In this document: positions 47,231 through 59,587 of the stretch, in pieces | How the letters are laid out: the number at the start of each line of letters is the position of its first letter | How positions within the stretch are numbered: position 1 is the stretch's first letter | Assembly (NCBI RefSeq): GCF_017562075.2 | Contig: NC_054082.1 | Span: 43,671,797 to 43,735,796 of the forward strand | From: Anopheles merus | Lineage: Eukaryota > Arthropoda > Insecta > Diptera > Culicidae | Reading direction: 5' to 3' | Length of the DNA stretch: 64,000 nucleotides | Notes under the pieces: model-generated | The model's database searches: none | What the model saw: only the letters and a program-made list of their open reading frames with translations | What the model was told of the DNA's origin: nothing | Made by a program: the position numbers and the translations under genes

Positions 47231-48931
47231 CTGCAACGAGCAAACAGAGTAATTTATGATTAGCAAAGGCAGAAAAAAAAAACTATTCAAACATAAAATA
47301 GATTAAACTGAAAGTAGGTTTTATGGATTGATACCGTGACTTTACAATTATTTTATACAGAATCAATTATTTTATTTTCAATATTAAATAATTCATTTTG
47401 CTTGTTTTGTTCTTGTTCGTATGATAAAGTTATAACTTTATTGCTCTATTGGTTTTTACTGCTTTCGTATGGCTAAAACAATTTATTATATTGCCTCTCT
47501 CAAAGGTTAAAGTGTAGAACATCGCCACCCAGCACCACTTCCTACGTATTGGAAGTTATCCATCATTGTTCTGTTAAGCACACATTAAAGTACATTGTTG
47601 CGTTGAGGAACACCCTTTGAAGGTCAACGTTAAAATTGTAAAGGTATACCGCGTCGAAAGGAAGTCATCTCATCATTTTCCATACCGTCCCACATATAGT
47701 ACAAACATCATTACCATTATCCTTCTGAGGAGGCGACAACCTCTTCAAAACGTTGCTGCTTTAGGAAGACGCAAAGGTTGGATAATATTTTAATCGCTTT
47801 ATCGGTCCTTACAGAAATGCAGAGGTTCACTCATTATTCATTCTTTTTATTCAACCAGCAGGAGGACTACTGGTTGCTACCTTTAGATGGTTTTTTAGTT
47901 TAACGGAAATCGTGGTGATTTACATTACGCTACGACCATGCGCAAACCAGTCCTTGCCGAGCCTGGGGATGCGGAGAAACTGGAAAGGCTTATGATCGGC
48001 AGGGGTTTTTTCAGGGGTCATGTCGGGTAGGTTTATGATGATGCTAAGATGAGATCATAGAAAAGACAAAGAGAGTTACGAAGAGCACGGGTGGCTTCAA
48101 TACTTTCCTCCCTTCGCTTCTTGCCCTGTGTGAGGATGAGTAATGCAGCAGGTTACAGCGCTACGACACACCACCCACCTCGGTATCGTACCCATTTTTG
48201 CAAGCGTTGGAGCATCGGTTGCCCTAGCGGTTGATGACCCATCGGATAGGCAGCAGCGCACAAGCACTGCAACAATGTGTCCATTACGGCAGCAACTAGT
48301 GAGCGCTCGCCGTCGCTAATAAAACCCACACTAATTAGCGCACGTTTTACCGACAAGCCGTATCGTGCCACCGATAACTTCTTCTGGACGTGGTGTGCTC
48401 CAGGCTGTTGGATCATGGGCAACCGTGTCAAGTGGGTTCTCCTATATCGCTGCCAATGTTTTGAGCGCAATGTGATTAATGTGTGAGTGTGGTGATACTT
48501 GCCTATCGAAGCAGGTAATTTTTGGCTCCACACCCTATCGCTGCACTCTTTGCTCGCAAACGCATTAGAAAAGCGTAAATTTCCAACAGTTGTCGCGTTG
48601 TCCTGCCACAAGGGCTTGCATCGCCAACCGCAGGCCCTACCCTATGTCGTCCCACGACCGTCATCGATCCACGCGTGATACTGCCGCGTGAGCGCGCCTT
48701 GCGAGCGTGAGACTTCTAAAGCAGCAGACGTGCCACCGGGCCATCACATTATCAACAACGCGGCCAGGCATCATGCAGTCACTCGGTGACTCATGCACGA
48801 AGTCACACTTTCGACAGCATGAGATTGAGAACGGCTGTCGCTTCCTCTTCGCACCCCGCGTACGCGGGCAGCATCCCACCGAACCCAAACAATAGGTCAC
48901 AAGGACAGCTGGCTGGGCCGGGGAGCCGGAA

Positions 48932-48937
48932 CACGTG
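48932..48937. promoter_or_regulatory. Canonical E-box CACGTG upstream of cwo exon
   Basis: Exact CACGTG in the presumed cwo 5' intron or promoter. Confidence 0.35.
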
Positions 48938-49210
48938 AACACGCGCGTGCTCCAGTTAATGCGAATGCGTTCCCCGGCATCCTTTTGTGTGCTGGGCTGG
49001 CGGAGCATCGAAGCGCTCCCGGCTCGTCCCCGGGCACAACGCGTATGCTGATTGACTTCAACTTTGTTTGTTACAATTTGTTTTGCTCTCGCGCACTGAA
49101 AAACGTGAACCATTTCCAATTGTAATACGACCGGCTAAGAAACGGAGCGAAAAGGGAGAGAAGGAGGAGGGAGACATAAATTATACAAACTTCCAAGACG
49201 GCACACAGCC

Positions 49211-49216
49211 CACGTG
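49211..49216. promoter_or_regulatory. Canonical E-box CACGTG upstream of cwo exon
   Basis: Exact CACGTG, 279 bp from the one at 48932. This is the fourth within 3 kb. Confidence 0.35.
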
Positions 49217-50861
49217 CTCGGACCGAACGCGCGCGCGCACACACTCTGGTGCGCTATCTAGTTGCGATTTAAATATATGCTCTGCCCGTTAAACGCGCCA
49301 AGCTTTGCTTCTGTTTTGCCGTCGTCTGCGAGCCACGATAAAGGCCATGCTTCCGCGTGCGACACTGGGGTGTCCCTCGGACTAATGCTAACCCCCAACC
49401 GTACACCATTGGGTTCTATGGCAAGGCACCCATTTACATACACAAATTGTCACATGTTTCCGTGCGCCACGCACGGAACGGCGGAGAAATGCTGCACACA
49501 CACACACATACACATGTCCCGGTTACGTGTCCTCTGTGCGGCAATGGATGGAGCAATCGGGAGTGGTAGATCAGGAATTTTGGGAAACGGTTCTCGTTTG
49601 CATTGCGCAACGTGCCAAAGGACACAACGTGACCGAGCACGGGCATTTGGTAAGAGTGTGTGTGAGCAAAACAGCCCTGGTTCGGGTGGTCTAGAATGTG
49701 GTCAAAGTACACTGGTTACCGCTGCCGGCCAGGACCGTCCAGGATCTCACTTTTAATTAATCCCAGAGCATAGCATGATTTCGTGCGATCTAACTTGTAA
49801 ACAGTTTAACGGGGTTCCACATCACATGTTTTGTTCCCTTGCTTTTGCACATTTATGTTTTTTTTTTTGCTGTGTAGCCCATATTTTTGGAGTTCTCGCC
49901 CACCGCACGGCGTTGTGGAATAAATTACCCACTTAACTGTGAGTCAAAATAAATTACACCCAGCGCCGTCGCATCAGCTCGTCTCGCTGTATTATTTCAA
50001 CATTTGAAATGTACGGGAACAAACAACAGCGCTAATATCGGTACGGACATCGGCTTTCTTTAATTATTAATTTTAAACAAGAAACACAACAAAGAACAAT
50101 TTGAGGCATGCAATTGTAAGTTGTGTAAACGAATTGTTTTAAACAACCGACTTGTAATGCCTAAACTCTTCATCTCTTAGCACTGTATTCAGGCTCCAAC
50201 GCTCCATTTCAATCAATATTGAGATTACCCATCGTTTACTCCACCGCGTCTGTGCTTTGTTTATAGAGAGAGAGAGAAAAATCGCAGCTTGTACCACCCT
50301 TTGGACCTTCTCTGTATTTGCTAAATTCATTAGTCAGCCATCAATGGCATCGTGGCAAACGCAATTCGTGCCGCCTGTAAAAAAAATTAAAACAAACATC
50401 CCTCTAGATTCGCTCGTGTCAGCATGCACTCGTTTCCTTTTTTTTTTTTTGCGCGGCTGTTGATGCCATCCCCAAGCTGACAACGAAAAATAGAATCGCG
50501 AACGTGTTTCTCGCAGGCTGCATACTGCCCCACGTTTCGATGGGGCAGTTTGCCGTTTGGGGAGGACGCTTCGGATTTGGCAAAACACGCCGCCAGTCCG
50601 CCAGTGCTGTTACCTTTTGCACGGGAGAGCATCGGCCTAATGACGCCGTTGCCAAAAAAATCCGCACAGAATGTGCTGTTGCACATATGTATACTCGCTA
50701 CTTTTCTCATCTCGCTTCCTATGGCACGCATCTTAGCGAGGCTCAGAAACGTTGTATCGATGTTGTATACCATCCGGCGGTGGCGAACGGATACAGATCG
50801 TTTACGTTATCCTGTTCGATGGGATATCATCATGTAGGGAAAGGAAATATGAAGTATAAGG

Positions 50862-50864
<3 letters not shown>

Positions 50865-50923
<59 letters not shown>
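50865..50923. repeat. (GA)n microsatellite
   Basis: Pure GA run of about 58 bp. A second short GA run follows at 51007-51020. Spurious Arg/Glu frames across it were discarded. Confidence 0.95.
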
Positions 50924-50927
<4 letters not shown>

Positions 50928-51301
50928 GGTGCACATTGGGGGTGTTCTGCCTCGTGTGTGCTATTTTTAATCATTCAAAATTATGCACACATAGAGATTG
51001 TGAAACAGAGAGAGAGAGAGCGAGTGAAAGAGTCGACGCGATTAGGGGTGATGCCACCCGAACGAACACACTGCAGACCAACAAGAGTTGTAAAGTGTTG
51101 AGAGAAAAAGGCAAATGAAACGAACTATTTGAGCAAATGCCAACAAACGTGACCAACGAGAGACACTCGTCAGCGGACCCTGCCTGCCACCGCCATTCCT
51201 GGGCCATACCGAACGTGTGCGAGAGAGGCGCTGGCAAACTGTAGCGACAGATTCCTCCCCCCGAAGCCCCTTGCGTTGCTCTGAATGTTGGAATTTCTTA
51301 C

Positions 51302-51370
51302 ACGAAAGCCAATGCGCCCGTTGGCATCCACCGAAAGCTGGCGCTTCATCACATTAGACGAGGAGCCGGG
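51302..51370 (-). CDS. Possible internal coding exon, 23 codons
   Basis: On the minus strand a candidate acceptor (ggggatacag) and a good donor (GTAAGA after CGT) bracket 69 nt, open in one frame and phase 0 at both ends: PGSSSNVMKRQLSVDANGR then IGFR. Codons look protein-like. Its exit phase matches the entry phase of the cwo bHLH exon at 45915, so it could be an alternative cwo 5' exon, or part of another gene. Only one exon is visible, so this is tentative. Confidence 0.25.
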
Positions 51371-51582
51371 CTGTATCCCCAATGAGGAGTGGAACAAAGC
51401 TTCAGATTTTATGTCCTCGTATGCGCTTATCTACGGTTTTACTTGAATAAACGACAGCTTTTTTAGTCTGAAATAGATTTATGCTCTTATATCGACATTA
51501 GGGCCATATGTCCACTAACTTTAGCTCATTTTTAAATCAAACTACTGTCCTTTACCCAAGGATGGATAACGCCTAGCATTCT

Positions 51583-51942
51583 TCAAACGTTGAGGCGACG
51601 TCCCCAGTAACAGCTACGTTTAATGCCGATNNNNNNNNNNNNNNNNNNNNNNNNNNNNNNNNNNNNNNNNNNNNNNNNNNNNNNNNNNNNNNNNNNNNNN
51701 NNNNNNNNNNNNNNNNNNNNNNNNNNNNNNTTTCTTTTGATGAGTTGATGAAACATTTTGACCCATCGTGTGTTCATATATTTTAACCTCTCATCATAAT
51801 ATTTTCGCACAAGGCGAATATTTTCTAAGCTGCATATGCGATTTGGCAGCCTAAGTTCTCTATGATGAATATTTAGATGATAGTTTTCAAAATATTGGTA
51901 CAAGGATGCCAGGTTTTTCCCTTGGTTTCTTGTATTGTTCAT
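51583..51942 (-). CDS. Truncated ORF interrupted by assembly gap
   Basis: On the minus strand an ATG at 51942 opens about 70 codons (Tyr/Arg/His-rich, for example KYYDERLKYMNTRWVKMFHQ) before 100 Ns. Beyond the gap about 15 codons lead to a stop at 51583. I do not recognise it. The amino-acid composition looks like a real protein rather than random AT-rich sequence. It may be a small gene or a remnant of a mobile element. Frame continuity across the gap is unknown because 100 Ns usually denotes unknown length. Confidence 0.3.
   Translation of the reverse strand: MNNTRNQGKNLASLYQYFENYHLNIHHRELRLPNRICSLENIRLVRKYYDERLKYMNTRWVKMFHQLIKRXXXXXXXXXXXXXXXXXXXXXXXXXXXXXXXXXXIGIKRSCYWGRRLNV
51631..51730. 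other. Assembly gap, 100 N
   Basis: Exactly 100 N, the usual placeholder for a gap of unknown size. Sequence order and distance across it should not be trusted. Confidence 1.
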
Positions 51943-53544
51943 AGCAACACTTTCATCAAACCTGTGACTAACCTGACAGTCCCTTGAAAATTCATCTTAT
52001 AGAGATGTCACTGTAGTCGTATTTTAGCTGAAGTACGTTTTAACGGAATATTCGCTACCTAGGATGGATCCCAGTTAAAAATCACTTAAACGTCAAATGT
52101 AAAACTTCCGGAAAAAACGAGGGATACATCTATGCGAAAAGAAAAAGCATATCGAGGAGATGAGGAATAATATTGAGATAAAAGATTAGTTTTCAAATGG
52201 TCAAACATGGTTGAGAAACCCAAATATAATTATACAGCAATGAAACATAGAAACATGGAAAAAAAAATACACCAGAATCATTTTCGGTTTGTATTTGTAT
52301 GCGTTTGACAGCTGAAAATGTATCCCTGTTAGCGAAAATGTCCCGTTAACTGAAAAGTAAACAAACTCCAGTTAGCAAATACTTACTGTAGTATTTATGA
52401 TTGACTTAAAAATGTACCTATAACACGAAACAAACAGGCATGATGTACGACAATTAAAAAAAACACGAAACATACGTCAGACGACCAAACATCAAAATGT
52501 TGCAGGAACATTTGTTCAATGGCAACTTTTCGGATTTTTCTATTTGTTCTAAAAGAACTACGCATGTTTTTGTGAAAATTTTTTTTTTAAATTTATTTTT
52601 GTATTTGATAAAAAACTACGCATGTTTTTGTGAATAAAAATGTTTTTAAATTAATTTGAAACTAAGCAATACGGCAAAGCCGTCCCTCCTGAATAAAAAA
52701 AATGAAATTATTTTTTATCGTGTTTTGAAATTGAAATTATTGAAAAATGAAATTATTTTTTATACAATTTGGCAACAAATGCTCCAAACAAATTTTCATA
52801 AACCCGGACTTGAATAAAAACGAACGATGCTTGTTGTTCTGAGTGCTTTTCAAGGCCACGGAAATAGTTTGTGACTTGAAGGCACATAGTTTGTGCTGTT
52901 TTGTTGATTCCAACCCTAAAGTACGGAAAAGCACGCAACACATACACACACAAAGCCGGAAGACGAATGGCTTACGATCGGAACGAGTACGATGTTTATC
53001 AAAGCGTAAAAGTCACCTGGCGCTTCTTTCAGCTTCAATGTTCGGTAGGCTACCGCCCACGGAATCGTTCTGTGCATCATAAAACCAGATCTAACCGGTA
53101 TCTAAGCTGCTCCAAAGACAAATGTACCGATACTTACAAAAACCCACGCACGAGTAAAAGCTGAAGCACTTAGCTGTAGCAGTAGGACTTAGCATTGTGG
53201 ATATACCCGCTAATGAAGAATCATCGTGACCGGACTCTCAGTATTATTTCAGGCAATAAAAAAGTTAGACTGGCATAAGTGGCACTAGTAACTAATATCC
53301 CCGTTCAGCAATACACCACAGCATGTTTTGCTGAGTGTGTATGTGCCAGAGCACGGCTTCGTGTCAATCTGTCTTAATATTCGATCATTTTATTGCACAT
53401 TTATTACCATTGTCATCTATTTCAATCTATTCCATCCTTCTGACAACCACACACATACACTCATATACAAAGACACGCCAAATACGCACAGCAGTCGACG
53501 GCTCGTCATATCATTAGCTTAATTGAATATAAACATTATCGAGC
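51943..53544. other. AT-rich non-coding stretch with short duplications
   Basis: No supported exon. AACTACGCATGTTTTTGTGAA occurs twice (about 52557 and 52613), and AAAATGAAATTATTTTTTAT occurs twice (about 52700 and 52745), so local tandem duplication has happened. TTTATT at 53387 read on the minus strand gives AATAAA, about 150 bp after the micro-ORF pair, and may be its polyadenylation signal. Confidence 0.5.
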
Positions 53545-53667
53545 TTAATTAAGCAGAACAACTTCACTGGCTGGCACACCAACACCGACTGCCAATGCAA
53601 AGAGTCCTTTCAGGTTGGGTTTAGTTTTGACAATATTGAGGTTTTTCTGCTTGACCTTCATCTGCAT
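53545..53667 (-). CDS. Micro-ORF B, 40 residues, hydrophobic C-terminal segment
   Basis: It starts at the ATG at 53667, which shares one base with the stop of micro-ORF A in the arrangement TAATG, and stops at TAA 53547-53545. The N-terminal half is basic (KVKQKNLNIVKTKPNLK). The C-terminal half, GLFALAVGVGVPASEVVLL, is hydrophobic and long enough for one membrane pass. That layout is common in small mitochondrial or ER membrane proteins. I do not recognise it. It could be a second cistron, or the C-terminal half of one protein split by a base error. Confidence 0.35.
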   Translation of the reverse strand: MQMKVKQKNLNIVKTKPNLKGLFALAVGVGVPASEVVLLN

Positions 53668-53783
53668 TAAACTTCCTCGAGCGCCGGATCATTCGGATTG
53701 TGGACGAATGGATGGAGCGTTCTGTAGACGAACGCAATCTTGTCATTCATCGTGGGATTATTGATAATCCAGTGTCGTAACAT
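53667..53783 (-). CDS. Micro-ORF A, 38 residues
   Basis: The ATG at 53783 sits in a good insect start context (ACAATG), with an in-frame stop 24 nt upstream. The product begins MLRHWIINNPTMNDKIAFVY and ends NPNDPALEEV, a compact, non-repetitive, protein-like sequence. It ends at TAA 53669-53667. The spacing to a minus-strand AATAAA about 280 bp downstream would suit a short transcript. No family is recognised, so both ORFs of this pair remain hypothetical. Confidence 0.35.
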   Translation of the reverse strand: MLRHWIINNPTMNDKIAFVYRTLHPFVHNPNDPALEEV

Positions 53784-56700
53784 TGTCAATGGAAAACGGA
53801 AGCATTAATTAGATGCTAGATTACGTTAAGTTTGGATACACAACTGCGAATTCGCTTATCAGTTATGAATACAACATACAAAACCATCACATATATTCGT
53901 AAACGGCGGATGGCAGACATAGGCTTTGTTTCAAAGCCGAAGAAATATGTAATCCAATGCTATGGTGTTTTACATTGGATCTAATATGTTGTCGAAATAG
54001 AAGCAACTTGATAACTCTACGCCACGACAAGAGACATCGAATCTTGGTGTCTTTAGTGCGTTGTTATCCAGGCGTGTAATTGACGCTGATACAAATAAAC
54101 TGCGCATAGTCGGCGTCCGTCTAAAGCCCAGATCCCGGCAGTAGATACATTAGCCGAGCTGGTAGAACACCATCGAAAATTATGGAAGCATAATTGAATT
54201 TTATGATGATGATGTAGCTGATTATAGACCTTTGTTTTGCTGTATTCAATTCTGTGGCTAGCCAAACGACCGACAGTGCCTTTTGTTTTCGGTCACCGAA
54301 CGGTTTCTTTCGCTACCGCATCCGCTCTGACGTTTTTTTGGGAGCAATCTATCCTACCAGAGGGCGCGCGCAGTGGTGCCGGGAAAGCAAATTGAGTACG
54401 CGATAAAATCTCTCCAATTTAAACGATAACATACCGAGAGGAAAAAATGGCTGCTCCATCGGTACCTTTTTCTGTGTTATTGTTTGCACCCGAGCAATGG
54501 GACGCTTGTTCAATGGCCAGAAAAATAAGCTTTGCAGAAACGCTTTTCCCTGGTGACGCGCACGAAACTCCGAACGCGAGTGAAAATGCACAGCAGAAAG
54601 AAGGAAGCCCGAAAGCAAAGGCCCTCCCGACACAAGAAGATAGCAAAAAAAAAACAACAAAAAAAACATCCAAAAATGAATAGTTGCTTTTCCGGATGCC
54701 GGAAAACCCTGCCCCGTTGGAACGGGAGAGAAACGAAACCGCAACCGACGGGTTTGCTGCTGGTTCACCGCTCGCCTCACCCCCAACTCGATGGCTCGCT
54801 GCATGGCGAACTGCTGGCGAAGCTGACAGGATTCTGGTGATAGATGGTCACCGATACCGACACCGATGCAAGGCAGTAGGTACGGGGGTGGCACACTGCA
54901 CCGAAGCGAACGACCGAAGCGGGAAAAGAGTGTAGAAAAATGTTCCACTTCCGGTTTCCGGGAGCGTGAAGCTGACGATGGAAAGAATTGCCCTGCTGAC
55001 ATGGAAACACGACCAGTGGTCAGTGGTGAAATGTATGTAAAAACGAGCGCGTGTGTGTTGTGATGGTGTACGTTTGACTGTGTGCAAGATTCGGCAGTAC
55101 AGTGGTTGGGGGAATAAACTGAGATGGAAATTTAGCTTCACGAGCTGGAAAGGAAGCAAAAAAGCTGAGCACCCTTCCCTAAATGTAATACGCAAAACGG
55201 AAACAGAGTATAAGCGAAAAAAGAAAATAGTGCATCGTCTGAACTCGGGTGAAGTAAAAGACGGGGAAATACAATCCCGGTTAGCAAACAAAGCATTAGG
55301 TAGGTTTAACGCTAGTTCTTGCAATGGTTTGCAATTTCATTTCCATGGCAAGAAGGACTGTTGCGTTATAATTTGTGAATAGAGATTCTTTAAGTGAAAA
55401 GTCGAATTTCTTTTAGCGGATAAGCACTTTGAAATGATAAATACAGGTGAAGATCAATCAAACGATAAAATAGTGTTTGCATTTAGTGTAATATTTCAGT
55501 AGACAGTGGCACTGCTTCTAAACATAAGTTCTTTCAAATGACCCTTCAAATTGCTTTCAATACCACGCACGATGAGCAGGGCAACCAAAACAAACTGATC
55601 ACTTTTCCACAGTCGGGTATACTTTGTCAGTCACACAACCGTCCTTTCGCGATGCGCTTACCTCAGCAGGCTGTTCGCCCTTGCAAGGTTCTGTTCTTTT
55701 ACCCTGTTTGCTGGGGAACGCTCTGTTAAGCGCCAACCATCACGAGATGGAAAATGGAATGGAAAATCTCTCAGCCTTATTTCCTGCCCGTGTTTCATTC
55801 ATTTCCTATAAACATTTGTTTGATTTAATGTATGCACATTTAACCGCCACCCTCGTCCGAAGTGGAACGAAAACGGAAATTTGAGCGAGAAAGGCAGAAA
55901 GGGAGAACATGAAAAACATGAAAATGCAACAGAATGTCACCGATTCGCAACGTTGATCACGACGATGGAGCCGCACACAGGAAAAGCAAGGCGGTTCCCA
56001 AATACAGCAGTGGAAAATAAACACTAGCACGCTATCGCTTGTACGGCAAATGCTTGTTCAAACAATGCATCGAACGGTATAATTTTTGGTGGTTAGATGG
56101 CCAAACGAACGTATTTAATTAGTTAGCGTGAGGAGGAAAAGGCTGGTTTTTTAGGGAGCGAGCAATTCAATACATTGGATAGTGTTTTTTTCGAAAAGCT
56201 AACCGAAGCATCCAGAGATGAAATATGTTCCATAATGTTGGCGACGGTATGCTATGGTTCTAATGTAAAGTGCAGGAAAGCAGGATAATTCACTGCAATA
56301 AGGGGATGCTTGCGCAGAGATGGGCACCCGTAGCTGGAATACTGGGCACTGAACCTTTGCCTGATAGGGAACCGCATGCACCATAGTTTGAGCTTTTCGG
56401 TGAACTATTGTTGGCTATCGTGCACACACGCAATGGATACGGATCGTACCGTTTGCGGCAGCAGTATCTAGTCGTTTTCGAGCAGTCGTTGCGGTTTTCC
56501 CGGTACCCATAATGTGATGCTACCCGGATTGCCTTATCTTGAGCTCGCGTGTACCAGTACCAGCGGGTACACTTTATTCTATTTGTAAGTTCAATCTGGG
56601 TGAGATGTGCTTGTCTATAATACCACACGCTTCAGCACAGTGCAAGCTTCCTATGCTTTTGGTTTTTAAACCGCACAAACTAAAAAAGGAGCATGGTTCA

Positions 56701-59586
56701 CCGAAAATTGGTAGCCAAAACCAGCGTCAGGTCCATACAACAAGACTCAATCCATCTATTTGAACGTTTTCGTGGGGCTCGGCTACACTTTCTAGTTTTG
56801 CGTGATTCGGTTCTATCGGCAATGCAGTCGTTTAGGTGAAATGCACCACAGGAAGATCTAGTGTAGCTCTTTGTTAAGAAATGTACGGAAAATTATGATC
56901 CTGTCATCGTTGAATCGTGTAGTTTTACATGAGCTATCAGGAGGTAGCATGTAATTTTAAGAGAAGTGAACTAGTGACTACCTGTGATGCACTGTAGATT
57001 ATCAAGACAATTAAGCGCTCTAAGAGCTGGGTTTGATCTGGTTTAGCAGAGAATGATTTGCTAAAAATGTGAGGTTAGTTTTAGCAAATATTTAGGTAAT
57101 TGTTTCTGATTCTTTGAATCTTATCGTTTATGTGAGATCCGTAAAACGGATTATATGTGAGTTTTAGACATTTCTTATTCAAATTAAAATATTCAAATAA
57201 CTTGACCCTGTGCGTTTATTCAAATAATAGTTTTTAAGATGTATATTTTTTATTTCTCCGTAACATACAGTTTTTATTGTATAGTTGTTGCAATCACCAG
57301 TTTTGAAGAAAATGTTCCTCCCATCTTAAATTTGTTATTATTGTATTTTTTTGTATTATTTGTTTGTATTATTGATCTTAGTCCCTAAATCTTAAGTTTG
57401 AACTCATTGAACCCCCGAATTTATCAGAAAATCCCTCTAAGAAAAGGATAAATTAAATTACACTTCACCAACATCGTGCCACCATCACTGTTCTATGTTT
57501 TCGAAGCTCAAATACCGATTCAATCAATCAACACATTCCACAGTACGGTCACGTGCCGGGTTGCTTCTTTACCGCTCAATAAGCTTGGTCTAGTCGTTAC
57601 CAATTGAGCAGTGTTTGGGTGGCATTCCACTGTGTATGCAATTTAAAGGGCGGGTCAGTTATCCGAGCTTCAAAAGGAACAATAAAGCTACGCTTAAATT
57701 CGTCCCTTCAATCTTGATCTGCACCAAGAAGAATTAAAGCTATGCTGAAAAAATATAGTACTTTTCATGTCTTGTTGCAAACCAAACACTAAAAACCTTG
57801 GTTCTAACATTATAACTTGTTATAGACTAAACATGTTAAAAAATAAACTACGCTTTTATTTGTTCGCTGTTGTTAAATGTGAATATATTTCAAAACAAAG
57901 GCAATAATTAAAACAAATCTGTAAACAGGAAACTCGAACGCTCTCTCACCTTGCAACGCATCAAAGCAAATGGTAAAAATGTCCTTACGGTGTGCCATTA
58001 TCTAAGGTTCTTACGAAGTGATGTGTCTTAAAAGTAATACCATTGTATTCTAAGAACACACTGTACAGTAATGCAGTTCATGCGAAATGCATACAAAAAA
58101 CGTGACATTAAAAGCTAGCGAACAGAGTCCTTCCATCGCTGGTGGCTCTGGAATCGGTCCGATGTAATGAATCCGCTTCAGTTGAAGTTGTTACACTTTC
58201 AACAAACAAACAGGACGATGAAAAAGCTCTAGAGATATAATTAAATTCTTTTCATCGTGGCAAAAAACAATTCACCTTACCGCACAAGAAAAGTTCCACA
58301 CAACCAGCGTCCGGCTTAGGAGGACTTCCTCTCTTTAACGGGCTTCATGTTGTTACACGGTCAATCTGTCTCGTTCACTCGCTGCCAGCTCCATGCAACT
58401 CAGGCAGCAGTGCAAATAGATATTGCACTTGGCAATGCACGCGTGGCCTGTGGCAGTCATCGTCCATGTTGACCCAAGTGAAGTGTCTTGAGTGTGAGAC
58501 GACCTGTAGCCCATGAAGCGGATATGGCAACATAAAACAATGGTCGTTCGAGCAGTACATAATAACGTTGATGCGGGCTACCCCGACTGCTTCTGCCTTG
58601 CTGGACAAGCTTAAGGGCTTTTAAGGACCCATCGCCCCCATTTGCCCATCCATCCTTTCTGCCAGGCCGCTAGGTTCTTGCAAGGACATTCGCTCGAACG
58701 AATAAGTCGATGTTGAGGATGATGTTGCACGCACCACCATCTCAGCACCGTCTTTGTGGAGTTTCTTTTTTCCAGAGCTGGGAACCAACTACAAAAAGAA
58801 GAAAACAATGGTTTTACTTCTGCTTCTAAAGGCGGGTTTTTTTTCAGTTGGGAAAAGTAGTACAAAATAATGCAAACAAATGCCCATCCCAGGGTCGACG
58901 AATCGGAAGCATTGTGTAAACCAAATGAGCAGAAGCAAAATACCTTCGAACGGGCAGAGCAGTCACTACGCTACTAATGCTAACTCGGGTCCGGCTCTGA
59001 GGGCGGCTGTTGCAAAACCCCAAAACAACAAGGCAGAGAAGAGCAAAATTAAGCAGCCAGCAAAAACAAACGGATTTAAAGCGCAAAGTCTATTTGCCTG
59101 TCCGTTTTTCGAGCAAAGCTGTAAGTATTACACAAACGAAACCAACCCAGTAACAATGGATGCTGCTTCTCCTAATTGATATGGTACGGATGATGCCTCA
59201 GCCGCCATAGTGCTCTTTCGGTGCTATACGACCGAAACTAGGGTCGGATAGAGCCCTCAGTGGCCGGTTCACCAGTAGTATGTTTTTTGTGTGCTTGTTT
59301 GTTTTCACAACACCGGACCGTTTGCAAAGCATTGGGACTGCAGTCGTATACGGATAAGTTTTTTAGGATTTCAGAAGAATAGTATTGAAGAATCAACATA
59401 TATACGAATTTGCATTTTGTGGAAGGATTTTGATGGAATGGTTTCTTTAGCTGTTTTGAACCCATCCTTCTCGATCAGGTAGACTATTCGAAGTATTTCC
59501 TTGTTTTTTTGTATAGCATTCATAGAAATTGTATTCAAACATCTCCAATTAAAATAGGTAATAGAATTGAACAGAAAGGTTAAAAT
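53784..59586. other. Gene-free stretch
   Basis: I find no defensible exon, RNA gene or transposon end. Short frames on both strands lack codon bias. An E-box CACGTG occurs at 57550-57555. Composition changes from mixed (53.8-56.8 kb) to AT-rich (56.8-58.1 kb). Confidence 0.5.
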
Positions 59587-59587
59587 T

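Larger units (their letters stand above)
47231..51301. other. Probable cwo 5' intron
   Basis: The first visible cwo exon starts at 47230 with an acceptor, so this stretch is intronic for cwo. I find no exon here. It carries E-boxes at 48932-48937 and 49211-49216 and a GA microsatellite at 50865-50923. Confidence 0.5.

Noticed and set aside
50504..51118. 204-codon frame with Arg-Glu repeats
   Set aside because: The repeats come from the GA microsatellite, and the flanks show no protein-like signal.
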